Virus record (IMG/VR): IMGVR_UViG_3300028920_000091
Location: 1-51,157 of that record
Reading direction: 5' to 3' (one strand)
Source: a virus
DNA length: 51,157 nt
Below are positions 12,609-21,100 of this stretch, piece by piece. The notes under the pieces are model-generated. The model did not search any database. It was not told the DNA's origin and worked only from the letters and a program-made list of their open reading frames with translations. Position 1 is the stretch's first letter. Every line of letters begins with the position of its first letter. The position numbers and the translations under genes were made by a program.

Positions 12609-13051
12609 ATTATTCCTCCGTTCTCATACAGCCGTATAGCATCGGGATACTCACGGTATAATTCCCAACACTTGGTAGCCTTGTCAGCCTCCTCCCACTC
12701 CAGCCATATGGACATGTATTCCTCCAATGCCTTGGCGTTGCTGTAGTTAGAGGAAGTAATCTTACCTACGGCATCCATATACTTAGACACCTCAGGGTCC
12801 TTGAACACACGCAAGAGTATCTCCTGCTTCGCCTCTTTCTTCTGTGTCTTCCAGTCCATAGTATCCATGTCAGCACGGAGGGACTCCAGCTTATGCGGCG
12901 TAGAAGGCAGAGGCTGGTAAGCAAACTTATCCAACATGCCATAAGCCACCTCGGCCATGTATACTTCAAGCTCCTCTTGCGGAAGGCCAGCCCTTAAGGC
13001 GGCCATACATACCGCACCTATCTCATCATTGGCGTTCCATACTATCTCCAC
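12566..13051 (-). CDS. Hypothetical helical protein, 161 aa
   Basis: GTG 13051 lies 7 nt after AAGGAG. Mainly helical and acidic (GLPQEELEVYMAEVAYGMLDK and ALEEYMSIWLEWEEADKA), ending in a basic tail (WQKKRKGFGERQK). No recognised motif. It overlaps the zinc-finger gene by 43 nt. Its neighbours are replication genes, so a DNA-metabolism role is possible but unproven. Confidence 0.6.
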   Translation of the reverse strand: MEIVWNANDEIGAVCMAALRAGLPQEELEVYMAEVAYGMLDKFAYQPLPSTPHKLESLRADMDTMDWKTQKKEAKQEILLRVFKDPEVSKYMDAVGKITSSNYSNAKALEEYMSIWLEWEEADKATKCWELYREYPDAIRLYENGGIIWQKKRKGFGERQK

Positions 13052-13192
13052 CGTCTGTCTCCTTATCCATTATCCTTTGGGTTGGTGGGGGCTGGTCTTC
13101 TATGTTGCCTTAGTGTAACTACCATTTGTCATTACTCGGCTCGTTCTGCAGAACTGCCTTTCATCAAGCAACAAACCCCCATAACTCCTCCT
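13052..13192 (-). other. Short gap with two tiny reading frames
   Basis: Behind a strong SD (AAAGGAGGAG, near 13190) an ATG at 13182 opens only 16 codons (to 13132), with a Cys-Cys pair. Another ATG at 13125 opens 20 codons (to 13063) with a basic start (VVTLRQHRRP). Either could be a micro-peptide or a leader for the GTG-start gene below. Neither can be assigned. Confidence 0.3.
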
Positions 13193-13471
13193 TTAAATTG
13201 GCTCCCCGAACAGGTCTGTTACCCTGTTCCATTTGTAATAAGCAAGCTCATAATCACCACGGCCATACTTATCCTTAAACTTCTGTGTTGATATGGGGAC
13301 ACCCAGCTTTACCACCGTCCCCTTGTAGTCCACATGGGTATAGCCACGACCTACCGGGACAGCAACCAGATGCTCTACCTCGGCGTCCTTACCCAACACC
13401 TTGACACCCGGTATCACCGTCTTAGCCTTATATACTTTTGTATTTTGCGAGTGGGTCGTATTTGTCTGCAT
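13193..13471 (-). CDS. Hypothetical protein, 92 aa
   Basis: ATG 13471 follows GGAGGATAAGT; it overlaps the end of the initiator gene by 44 nt. A beta-rich small protein (KVYKAKTVIPGVKVLGKD, HVDYKGTVVKLGVPIS) with a Gly/Lys-rich middle. No family recognised. Confidence 0.55.
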   Translation of the reverse strand: MQTNTTHSQNTKVYKAKTVIPGVKVLGKDAEVEHLVAVPVGRGYTHVDYKGTVVKLGVPISTQKFKDKYGRGDYELAYYKWNRVTDLFGEPI

Positions 13472-14117
13472 ACTTATCCTCCAATGCTTTGGCATAGTTA
13501 TGGTCGTTGGCTATGAACCAGTCTATAGTGGCCTTCCATCCCCTGTCATTATGACCCTTCATAAAGGAACTCTGTGCCATCTTGTCTATAGCCTCCTTCC
13601 AGTTGTCCTTGAAGTGTATGTTCTCAAACCTCTTGCCCAGCTTCTTTTCCCTCTCGGGAGTGAGAGTAACTATACGGGGTAGTCCTTTCTTACTATTCCA
13701 GTAGTCTACTATCTCCTTATAGATACTCTCTTGTATATCCTTATCCTTATCCTTCACCCTTATTATACTGTAATGGTTAGATAACCCTTTACTAACCCTT
13801 TCCATCTGTTTTATCACACCCCTATGTGTAGAGGATGCAGGATTAAGGGGTAAGCCATACTGGAACTCAATGAACTTGGGTATAAACCAGTATGTCCCAC
13901 CGTTAAGGATACGCACCTTCTCACCATAAGCCACAAGGATTTCCCTCTCGTCATATACTTGAGCAAGATGATGGCTGGCCAGTATAAGGTTGACTTTATA
14001 TATACCGGCACAGTCACACTTGTCTAAGATGTATACCCATAAGAACTTATACTTGGTTTCAAGATTATAGAACCAAGGGTCGTCCCATTTATCCGTATCT
14101 GTCAGTCTCTTAGCCAC
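13428..14117 (-). CDS. Replication initiator-like protein (phage DnaD/O-type), 229 aa
   Basis: The N-terminus AKRLTDTDKWDDPWFYNL followed by KFLWVYILDKCDCAGIYKVN is typical of winged-helix phage replication proteins. The C-terminal SSFMKGHNDRGWKATIDWF motif with a following KALEDKY is the conserved tail of phage replisome organisers. Such proteins bind the origin and load the host helicase. GTG 14117 is 8 nt after AAGGGG; the GTG at 14126 is too close to that SD. No helicase or primase is seen in the window, consistent with use of the host replisome. Confidence 0.7.
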   Translation of the reverse strand: MAKRLTDTDKWDDPWFYNLETKYKFLWVYILDKCDCAGIYKVNLILASHHLAQVYDEREILVAYGEKVRILNGGTYWFIPKFIEFQYGLPLNPASSTHRGVIKQMERVSKGLSNHYSIIRVKDKDKDIQESIYKEIVDYWNSKKGLPRIVTLTPEREKKLGKRFENIHFKDNWKEAIDKMAQSSFMKGHNDRGWKATIDWFIANDHNYAKALEDKYADKYDPLAKYKSI

Positions 14118-14142
14118 TTTAAACACCCCTTATTTTCAACAG

Positions 14143-14211
14143 AAAGGGGCCTCAGAGGGGCGAAAGGGGGGGAAGAAGATGAACCCCCCTTAAAAGTGGG
14201 AATGCCCCTCT
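14143..14211. other. G-rich repeats and nested inverted repeats beside the initiator gene
   Basis: Three related G-rich units (AAAGGGGC at 14143, AGAGGGGC at 14154, AAAGGGGG at 14163) stand in a row. AGAGGGGC (14154-14161) pairs with GCCCCTCT (14204-14211), and inside it AAGGGGGG (from 14164) pairs with CCCCCCTT (14184-14191). This is the only structured gap between replication genes. It could be a replication origin or a regulatory RNA structure ahead of the initiator gene. Confidence 0.4.
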
Positions 14212-14228
14212 AAGGACCTTATATCGCC

Positions 14229-14675
14229 TCAGAAGGGTGGTTCTTCTTCGCCCGCCACCATGACAGGTTGCTGTGATGCGTCCACGCTGTAGTTTGTCAC
14301 CTTATTATTGTTGTAGTCCTTGTCATAGCTGACAGTCCAGTAGGTAGTGCATCCCTTGCAGGCATCAAGAACCTTGGCAAAGGACTTGGACCCTACCTCC
14401 ATGGCTGACAGGTTTGACAGGTCTACATTACACGCCTGAACAAGGTTGGCTATGCGGAACAGGGATTTCTCTGTAAGGGGTGTGTAGTCCCTCATAGGCC
14501 CACCTGTGTCAGGACCCTCTATGATAGTGGATGTCCACAATACCTGAGGGGTCTTTGTGTTCTTGGCTTCAGTCTCCTCCCAGTCCTCAATACGCACACG
14601 ATAGGTGCCAGCCGCATACACCGGGAAGCTCTGGCTCGCTACCTTGCTCCAATCAATTACAGCTTTCTTGCCCAT
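14229..14675 (-). CDS. Single-stranded DNA-binding protein-like, 148 aa
   Basis: The product ends in GEEEPPF, the acidic tail ending in a phenylalanine that SSBs use to bind partner proteins (compare DDDIPF). The body (GTYRVRIEDWEETEAKNTKTPQVLWTSTI cut by a glycine turn) fits the beta-rich DUF669-like phage ssDNA-binding proteins. It would coat single-stranded DNA during replication and Sak4-driven recombination; the Sak4-like gene is directly upstream and its stop overlaps this start by one base. Assignment rests on context and tail. Confidence 0.65.
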   Translation of the reverse strand: MGKKAVIDWSKVASQSFPVYAAGTYRVRIEDWEETEAKNTKTPQVLWTSTIIEGPDTGGPMRDYTPLTEKSLFRIANLVQACNVDLSNLSAMEVGSKSFAKVLDACKGCTTYWTVSYDKDYNNNKVTNYSVDASQQPVMVAGEEEPPF

Positions 14676-15418
14676 TACTCCTCCTTTTTCTTGTAATCAT
14701 ACTCACGCAATTTTGTCAGCAAGGTAGGGAAGTCGGCTACCTCGGCATCGTCAAGGCCCTTGAATTGACACTTGGTAACACACTGGTCATCAGGTCCGAA
14801 CTTGACCCACCGTTTCCCTGACTTGTCTGACACTCGCAGATGTCCACACACATCTACGATACCCACTATCTCCGGAGCTATACGCTTTGCCATCTTCGGG
14901 AAGGTGGCTGTCAACACCTTGCCGTCCATGTTGCGTATATCCAGCGGGAACTCCCATGCGTTGAACACTACCGTGATACCCTTGAACACAAGGTCACGGA
15001 ACAACCGCAGGTATTCCCTCATCTTGAACGCACCATCACCGTATTCTTTTATCTCGGTGAACTCCTTGTCCCGCTTGCGTGTCAGATACAGCAGGATGAA
15101 CTGTTCCATCTCGCTGATGTTATCCAACACCACATACTTGAACGGGTGCTTCTCAGTGGCCAGATACTTATACATCTTCTCCAGCCTTTCAAGCTCGTCC
15201 TCACCTTTGATACTGAACACCATGTGGTCAGTTCCCATCAACGGCCCCACCCCCGCCTCAAAGCTGATGAACAATGTCTCACCAGCCGGGAGGGTGCTTG
15301 CCATTGTGGTCTTGCCTACACCGGGATTAGCGTATATCAGGAACGATATTCCCCGCTGTATCTTATCCGGCACCTTACTCGGATTAAGAGTGTTGTTCGG
15401 TATATTACCGTTGGACAT
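14675..15418 (-). CDS. Sak4-like RecA-fold ATPase (single-strand annealing recombinase)
   Basis: Walker A is ANPGVGKTT (residues 30-38) after FLIY, and Walker B is YVVLDNISE near 97-105. This is the RecA/RAD51-core layout of phage Sak4 and AAA_24-type nucleotide-binding proteins. Sak4 proteins promote annealing or strand exchange together with a phage SSB and an exonuclease, and both have candidates next door (14229-14675 and 15869-16837). Start is ATG 15418 after GGAGGAGGTCCAT, eleven codons inside the longest frame. Length is typical. Confidence 0.8.
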   Translation of the reverse strand: MSNGNIPNNTLNPSKVPDKIQRGISFLIYANPGVGKTTMASTLPAGETLFISFEAGVGPLMGTDHMVFSIKGEDELERLEKMYKYLATEKHPFKYVVLDNISEMEQFILLYLTRKRDKEFTEIKEYGDGAFKMREYLRLFRDLVFKGITVVFNAWEFPLDIRNMDGKVLTATFPKMAKRIAPEIVGIVDVCGHLRVSDKSGKRWVKFGPDDQCVTKCQFKGLDDAEVADFPTLLTKLREYDYKKKEE

Positions 15419-15617
15419 ATGGACCTCCTCCAAACTTACCTGCCCTCGCACGGAGGTCAGTCTCTGCTTTCCACCCTATCACCACTTCAGTTAGGGTCTT
15501 TACCGCTCCCGTCAGAGACAGGATATGCTCCTGCAAACTGTCCAAGGAAGCTGGAGCTTGCGGCCGTTCCTGTTGACTGGCATTTAGCGGTGATTTCTTG
15601 CTGTCTATGTCTGGCAT
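15405..15617 (-). CDS. Short coiled-coil protein, 70 aa
   Basis: ATG 15617 behind AAGGAGGTGAAAG. The middle is heptad-like (LDSLQEHILSLTGAVKTLTEVV) and the ends are basic. The gene overlaps the upstream gene by 131 nt in another frame. The strong SD supports expression. Function unknown, though its position in the recombination cluster hints at an accessory factor. Confidence 0.5.
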   Translation of the reverse strand: MPDIDSKKSPLNASQQERPQAPASLDSLQEHILSLTGAVKTLTEVVIGWKAETDLRARAGKFGGGPYVQR

Positions 15618-15957
15618 CTTTCACCTCCTTCTGTAATACTTCAAGTTCGTTTAATGGCACACACTTTGCTGTGCCTGTGCCTGAATCCCACATCGGTTGC
15701 ACGGGCGGATACTGTGGGGCCTGTATCTGCATAGTATCAAGCTTACTGAGTATCTTATCCAACAGGTCCTTGAGCATGTCCTGCCTCATAAGCAGGGCGT
15801 TGATACCGTCCTTCACCAAGTCAAGCTTGGTCTCCACACTGAGACTGGCCCACTCCACTGTCTTGTCGTTATTCAGTATCACAGGCTTGCCCATCTTGTC
15901 CAGCAAGCGTTTCTTCGGTGTGATTAACAGTGGCTTCTCTTTTTTTCCTTTCTGCAT
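15487..15957 (-). CDS. Hypothetical coiled-coil protein, 156 aa
   Basis: ATG 15957 behind GGGGGAGAGTT. The basic N-terminus (QKGKKEKPLLITPKKRLL) is followed by a helical region (KDGINALLMRQDMLKDLLDKILSKL cut at its middle) and a Pro/Gly-rich, partly overlapping C-terminus. No family recognised. It overlaps the nuclease gene by 89 nt and the next coiled-coil gene by 131 nt. Confidence 0.55.
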   Translation of the reverse strand: MQKGKKEKPLLITPKKRLLDKMGKPVILNNDKTVEWASLSVETKLDLVKDGINALLMRQDMLKDLLDKILSKLDTMQIQAPQYPPVQPMWDSGTGTAKCVPLNELEVLQKEVKDARHRQQEITAKCQSTGTAASSSFLGQFAGAYPVSDGSGKDPN

Positions 15958-16837
15958 AACTCTCCCCCTTTTCAAAACATAATTGAACAGTCAGCTCATC
16001 GGGCTTTTCATCCCAACATATCTTTGAATACGGACACTCTTGATTAAACTGCCAGCATGCTTCTGGGTTGCGGTAATACCTGCCCGTCTTCTTACGCATG
16101 CGTATATCCTGAATAAGTGTGGTCATGTCCTGTTGCCACAGGTTGATGTCTGTTTCGGTGCGGTAGGTATAGTAACGGCGATAGTAAAACTCAGGCCGGT
16201 CATGGTAGTCCTTCATTATACGCAGTCCGAACTGGTCCATGTTCTCGGTAAGACGCTTACGCAACATAGGCCGCTTGATGATGTCAAACATGATACCGGC
16301 TATCGGTAGCTCTGTTTTTTTGTTGGCACCATAAACATACCCAGTCCCCTGTGCTGACTTACTGGCCCTACCTTCAAACTGTCTCATGCTTAATCCGGTA
16401 GTCTTAAATTCCCTGACCCACCAGTTCCCGTTGGATAGGACGAGACCATCAAGTCGGCCTATGAAGCGTATGCCCCGTGAGGAAGGCAACGGAACTTCAA
16501 ACTCCATCTCCGGTATCACTTCAGTTATCTCTGCGTCATACTCTGCGAAAGGAAAGTTGCCAAACATGCCAAGGGTCTGGTAACGAGCGACCACCAGTTC
16601 TTCTTGGTCTATCAATTCTGCTTTTGATATTTCTTCTGCGAAACTTTTTCTGATGTAGTCAAGGCAGTCATCGTGCGAGACACCAAGGTAATGTTGCTCC
16701 ATGGCACCATGCAGTATACGGCCTGTAATCAGGGATGTAGAGTGTTTGCGTGGGACGAGGTGTTCAACTGAATCAAAGAAATATTTTTTCCAGCAACTGC
16801 GTGCTATTGCGGATGAACGGTATGAAATGTATTCCAC
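15869..16837 (-). CDS. Cas4/RecB-like PD-(D/E)XK exonuclease with probable Fe-S cluster
   Basis: FIGRLDGLV followed by WWVREFKTT gives the D...ExK core of RecB/Cas4-type nucleases (about residues 124-146). An N-terminal Cys (SCWKKYFF) and three later Cys (ACW, ECPYSKIC) match the four-cysteine Fe-S site of Cas4/AddB proteins. It probably resects DNA ends for the adjacent Sak4-like annealing protein. GTG 16837 follows CGAGGAG. It is the first gene behind the promoter at 16867-16894, at the head of the replication block. Confidence 0.78.
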   Translation of the reverse strand: MEYISYRSSAIARSCWKKYFFDSVEHLVPRKHSTSLITGRILHGAMEQHYLGVSHDDCLDYIRKSFAEEISKAELIDQEELVVARYQTLGMFGNFPFAEYDAEITEVIPEMEFEVPLPSSRGIRFIGRLDGLVLSNGNWWVREFKTTGLSMRQFEGRASKSAQGTGYVYGANKKTELPIAGIMFDIIKRPMLRKRLTENMDQFGLRIMKDYHDRPEFYYRRYYTYRTETDINLWQQDMTTLIQDIRMRKKTGRYYRNPEACWQFNQECPYSKICWDEKPDELTVQLCFEKGESYAERKKREATVNHTEETLAGQDGQACDTE

Positions 16838-16866
16838 TTTACTCCTCGGTTTTTAACTTCACCGAT

Positions 16867-16894
16867 AGTATAGCATGAAAAAATCTTTAGTCAA
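16867..16894 (-). promoter_or_regulatory. Sigma70-like promoter for the replication block
   Basis: On the minus strand TTGACT (16889-16894) and TATACT (16867-16872) are separated by 16 bp, with transcription expected from about 16860. The -35 overlaps the last codons and stop of the sulfotransferase gene. The nuclease gene starts at 16837, so the leader is about 25 nt and contains only the SD. The element has the same -10 and the same 16-bp spacing as the promoter at 51087-51114. Confidence 0.75.
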
Positions 16895-17645
16895 GAGGGT
16901 AGCCCAAAAAAAGCAGAGGTTTTTTCAGGAAATCATAGTCCCATTGTTTCCTCGGAAGGTTACGCCAGAGTTGCATCCTGTCTTTCCGGGGAGGGGGGAT
17001 GTTCTTTATCTCTATGCCCACGAAATCCCCGAGCCTTTTTACCTCCCGTTCAGGGTGTTCAAGGAAATCCTCATACCGTATCATCAGGAAGTTTTTGGGG
17101 GCAGGGGTCTGGAACATGATGTCAAACTGGAACTTCCATGACAAGGCCCGGTTCATATAGACATCATCCGTCAGGGGGCAGGGGACATCAAAGGCACCCA
17201 GTATATCCGTGATGTGCGGACCCTGTATGACATCCCGTGGGTCCCTTACCCAATAGACAAAGCTCATCTCGGGGAACATGCGGGCCAGCCACGGGTAGAT
17301 AAGGCCCGTCTCCGGTAGCTTCCACCCACGCTTACCCTCCCTGTTAATGATAGACGAAAGATACTTGCTGAGTTGCTTGTCAATGTTGGGTATAGTGCCG
17401 CTGATAAGGGTCTTCAGGTTCCACAGGCCACCGGTGATATGCCTCGCACGGTAACCGGCCATACGGCACACGCTATAATAGACATTATTTGTGCCTATCA
17501 GGTCCATGGATTTGTTGAGAGGGGTCCCCATAAACACGCCGTTATCTTGTAAAAGCTGTGTAGGAATCCTTGTCCCAGAGTGACCCCTCCCGAAAACGCA
17601 CACCACATCCTGCGAATTAAGCGAATTAAGCGGATTAACTTTCAC
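16887..17645 (-). CDS. Sulfotransferase, 252 aa
   Basis: Transfers sulfate from PAPS to an acceptor hydroxyl. The 5'-phosphosulfate loop is GRGHSGTR (19-26). The 3'-phosphate-binding site is VYWVRDPRDVI (130-140), with the Arg/Asp pattern typical of the family. A later YEDFLEHPEREV segment fits the conserved motif after it. Length is within range. GTG 17645 overlaps the upstream stop by 4 nt; a poor SD leaves the exact start open. Acceptors could be carbohydrates of the virion or host surface. It is the last gene of the late block. Confidence 0.8.
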   Translation of the reverse strand: MKVNPLNSLNSQDVVCVFGRGHSGTRIPTQLLQDNGVFMGTPLNKSMDLIGTNNVYYSVCRMAGYRARHITGGLWNLKTLISGTIPNIDKQLSKYLSSIINREGKRGWKLPETGLIYPWLARMFPEMSFVYWVRDPRDVIQGPHITDILGAFDVPCPLTDDVYMNRALSWKFQFDIMFQTPAPKNFLMIRYEDFLEHPEREVKRLGDFVGIEIKNIPPPRKDRMQLWRNLPRKQWDYDFLKKPLLFLGYPLD

Positions 17646-17893
17646 TTAACACTTACCCCCAACTTCAAGAACCAGAACTTGATACCGACAAACGCCTTGT
17701 CCTCACACGATGCCACATTGGTAATGGTCCCTGTCTGGTGAGTAACATTGGTAGGTGCCAGAAAGATTTTCCAGAACACAGCCAAGCATACGATAGTGAC
17801 GGCTATGTTCCAGAGTAGCTTACCCAACACCACCCCGTTGAAGATATTGAACCCGCCAAAGAGCTTGAGTAAACTGAAGCCTGAGAATATCAT
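17642..17893 (-). CDS. Small membrane protein, 83 aa
   Basis: ATG 17893 overlaps the upstream stop (TGATG). Residues about 20-46 form a hydrophobic segment (VVLGKLLWNIAVTIVCLAVF) followed by a polar periplasmic-looking part and a basic C-terminus. Such proteins near a phage tail operon's end are sometimes holins or injection-related, but no family is recognised. Confidence 0.55.
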   Translation of the reverse strand: MIFSGFSLLKLFGGFNIFNGVVLGKLLWNIAVTIVCLAVFWKIFLAPTNVTHQTGTITNVASCEDKAFVGIKFWFLKLGVSVK

Positions 17894-18051
17894 CAGCTTA
17901 TCCTGAAGAACTCTTTAATGACTTCAAGTATCTTGTTGTCCACATTGGTGGGTGTCACCTTGACTATGCACTCCACGACCCTTAGAAGCAATAGGCCGGC
18001 CGTTGCTATCTCGGCCCAGTTTGCTTTAACGAAGGCGATAATTTGTTCCAC
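17893..18051 (-). CDS. Small single-pass membrane protein, 52 aa
   Basis: GTG 18051 follows AAGGAGGATGACAA. The sequence NWAEIATAGLLLLRVVECIVKVTPT resembles a recurring short phage protein type with one helix, then a conserved-looking TPTNVDNK turn. Its role is uncertain, and a holin-like function is only a possibility. The stop overlaps the next ATG. Confidence 0.55.
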   Translation of the reverse strand: MEQIIAFVKANWAEIATAGLLLLRVVECIVKVTPTNVDNKILEVIKEFFRIS

Positions 18052-18173
18052 TTGTCATCCTCCTTGTTTAACAGCTTTTCTTTAGCGTCATTATACAACT
18101 TATCTAAAGCATCTGACAGCTCCCGCTGTGCTAAAGCGATGCGTTTCATGTCGTGGAGTATAAGGTTGTCCAT
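18006..18173 (-). CDS. Short helical protein, 55 aa
   Basis: ATG 18173 overlaps the stop of the giant gene (TAATG) and follows GGGGGTAATATA. It is highly charged and helical (HDMKRIALAQRELSDALDKL), soluble, without a membrane span. It overlaps the next gene by 46 nt. The stretch near the end contains that gene's SD. Function unknown. Confidence 0.5.
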   Translation of the reverse strand: MDNLILHDMKRIALAQRELSDALDKLYNDAKEKLLNKEDDKWNKLSPSLKQTGPR

Positions 18174-21100
18174 TATATTACCCCCAAGTGTTGCCTTCTT
18201 ACCCTCTTGGTAGAGGTCTGGAACTTATAGGCGTAGGGATTTGTCATGCGTAACATGAAGTTTTCCAAGATGGTGTTTATATCCTCGCCCTTATCCATAG
18301 CCAACATCATCAACTCCTCATAGTCACCGGCCATCCATGCCTGCTTCATCTTCTGGTCTATGCGGCCCTTCTCGTATTTCTCCGTTGCCCTTAACCTCAT
18401 CAAGTCCTGATAGTCCAAGTAATCTTGGCCAACACCGCCGGTTGACCTGCCGGTGCGGACACCTACAAAGCCAAGCATGTCCTCCTTGCTTGACCTCATC
18501 TTCTCATAGTCCGTCAGCTTGACAAAGCCCGGGTCAAAGCTGTTGATGAACCTCATTATCCCATGCTTAAGCCTCTCCTGCGGGGGTGCCCCCTCGTCAT
18601 AGTCTATGGTGTTGTCGCCCCACCACTCCTCACCCAGTGCCGTGTTGACTATGAGGCCAAGCGTCGGGTCCTTCTTGTTGCCGAAGTATCTCATGGCCTT
18701 GCCTTGGGATACATCCCACGGTGTCCCTAAGAGCATAGCAAGGTCCCTGACATCCTTAAAGAGCGGAGGTGTCCATGTGATGCCGTTGCCCATCTCGTCT
18801 ACCATGCCCGTATCCACCTCAAACCACTCGTCACGGGGCTTCTCCCACGGGAATACGCCGCCCACAAGGTAGCTGTATATGCCTGCCATGGTAGCAAAGC
18901 CCAACACCTGTGACATTATCTGCCTCCTAAAGAACTGGGCGTTAGCCTTCAGCTCCTTCTCTGTCCATCCGTGATGGCCCAGTGTAAGCGTCTGCCTCGT
19001 ATCCAACGGCCCAAGAACAGGACCACGCCCGAACATGCCGGATGCCTGTTTCCAGAGCGAGAGCTGTGCGTTACGGGCAAGCAGGACATACCTCCAGAAG
19101 TTGGCAGAACTGCGGGAGAAGGCATAGTTGGACGGGAACCCGAAGGCCGTGTTGATATTGTCTGCCGCCATAATGCCGGCTTGACGCTCGGCAAAGCCCT
19201 CCTTCATAAGCTGCCGCCTACGCATATCCCACGCCTGCACTGACGCTCCCTCTGCCGCCTTCCATAGCCAACGGGTAAGACCGGCCTTATCATAGACCAT
19301 ATCTTCCAGCATACGCTGCTTACTCTTGCCGGGGCCGAACTCTACCATCCCCAGAAAGTCATCGGTGAAAGCTGACAGTGCGTTCCTGTGCGTAGTGGTA
19401 TTCAGGCCATGCCTTGTAGCCGCATCCAGCAATTCCTTGGGCGATTGCCACTTACGCAGGCTCTGTATGCCCGGTATCTTATTGATACCCAACAGCGACA
19501 CCTCGGGTAGCCCAGCCATAGCGTGCTTAAGCATGCTCCCGCCTGCCTGCAATGCGGCCAGTGACCAGCGTGGCACATTATACCAAGCGGCCCCGTTCAT
19601 GCAGGTAGGTATAAGCGAATTGTATACCTGCCATGCCTGATATGTGGGGTTCATAAGGACAGCCAGCTTGTGGAGACCACGCACCTTGTTGTAAGCACGG
19701 CCAAACTTGTTGCCCTGACCGGCCCCTATCTTGGGAGCCTTCCCGCCATAGAACTCCTCAAGTAGCTTGTAAGACTCCATCGCATCCTTGTGGACCCACA
19801 ACGGCTTGAAGTCCCCGCCCGCATAGCTCCCGAACTTACGCCGCTGGTAATCACCGTCCATGGCCCTGTAATTATTCCAGTTAAGACCCTCAGGAGCGGA
19901 CGCTTTATACATCACCATAGGCTCACCCGTGGTAGCGGTGTTGGTATGCATCAGGTCGTTGATTACCCCGAACAGGTCAACAGACTTGCTCTGCTCCAGT
20001 ATCTGATGGAGTATCATCTTCTGCGGGTCCATCACAAAGTAGTCTTCCATTTCATGTCCGGCCGCCCTGATGTCACGCTCAACTTCCTCTATGCCCTTGC
20101 GGGCATCCCCTTCACCCTTGCTTCTCTTACGCTGTGAGGAAGTGTAGGCTTTATCAGCCAGCACGCCACGGGACAGAAGCTCGCCCTTCTCGTTCAGTGC
20201 TATCCTCGGCATATACCCTACCTCAGCCTCCGCCTCGGCCGCCTTGGGGCTGAAGAACCCCTTGTCCACGCCGTCCTTGAGCATCTGCTTGTATTCGGCT
20301 TTGAGCTTTAATAGTATTTCCCTATATTCAGGCCGGAGATTGTCCCAGTAGTGCCGGGTCTGGCCGAGCTTGGTCTTGGAATACATCCATGGCCTTGCCG
20401 GGTCAGGTATCATAATGTCCTCACCGGCCAGATACATCTGCCGCCATATCATCTTGAGCTGTTGCTTGTTCTTTGTATCAACACCAGTCAGCTTGTATGC
20501 CTCTGTCATGGCATCACCGATACGCTTGTTTACCTCGGCCGCCCTGAGCATAAGCTCCCTGCCGGCAGGCACACCGCTGAACCTCATAGCCCTGTATACG
20601 GCATCCTTCTCATGGAACGCAGAGAAGTTCATATGCCCGCTGGTCTTAAGTATATCGTCAAAGTATTTACGCTGTTCCTTAAGCTGTTCCTGTGACAGCC
20701 CTATCCTGCCCCCGGGTGTATCAGCGGCCGGGTTGGTAAAGCGTGTCCATGACCTGTTGGCAAAGAAGTTAAACAGTGAACCCATCCCGAAGAAATCCAC
20801 ATAGAACATACCACCGCCCTTATCGGAGCGTGTGGTCATGGGACCGAAATGTCCCAGCCCTTCGCCTACCTCGCCGACACCCATCTCCTCCTGCATGGTG
20901 TTGGCTTCAATAACATCCCTGAGGCCGGTAAGATATATGGGTGCCATGCGTCCCTTCTTAAGCCTCTCAGCCAACACGCTCTCCATCTCGGCTTTCTTCT
21001 CGGGCGTGATGATACGCATATCTACATCAAGACCCTGTTGCTTAAACCAGTTCTGCCAGAAGCCCTGCATATCCTCCATGTATTTCTCACGCTGGACTCT

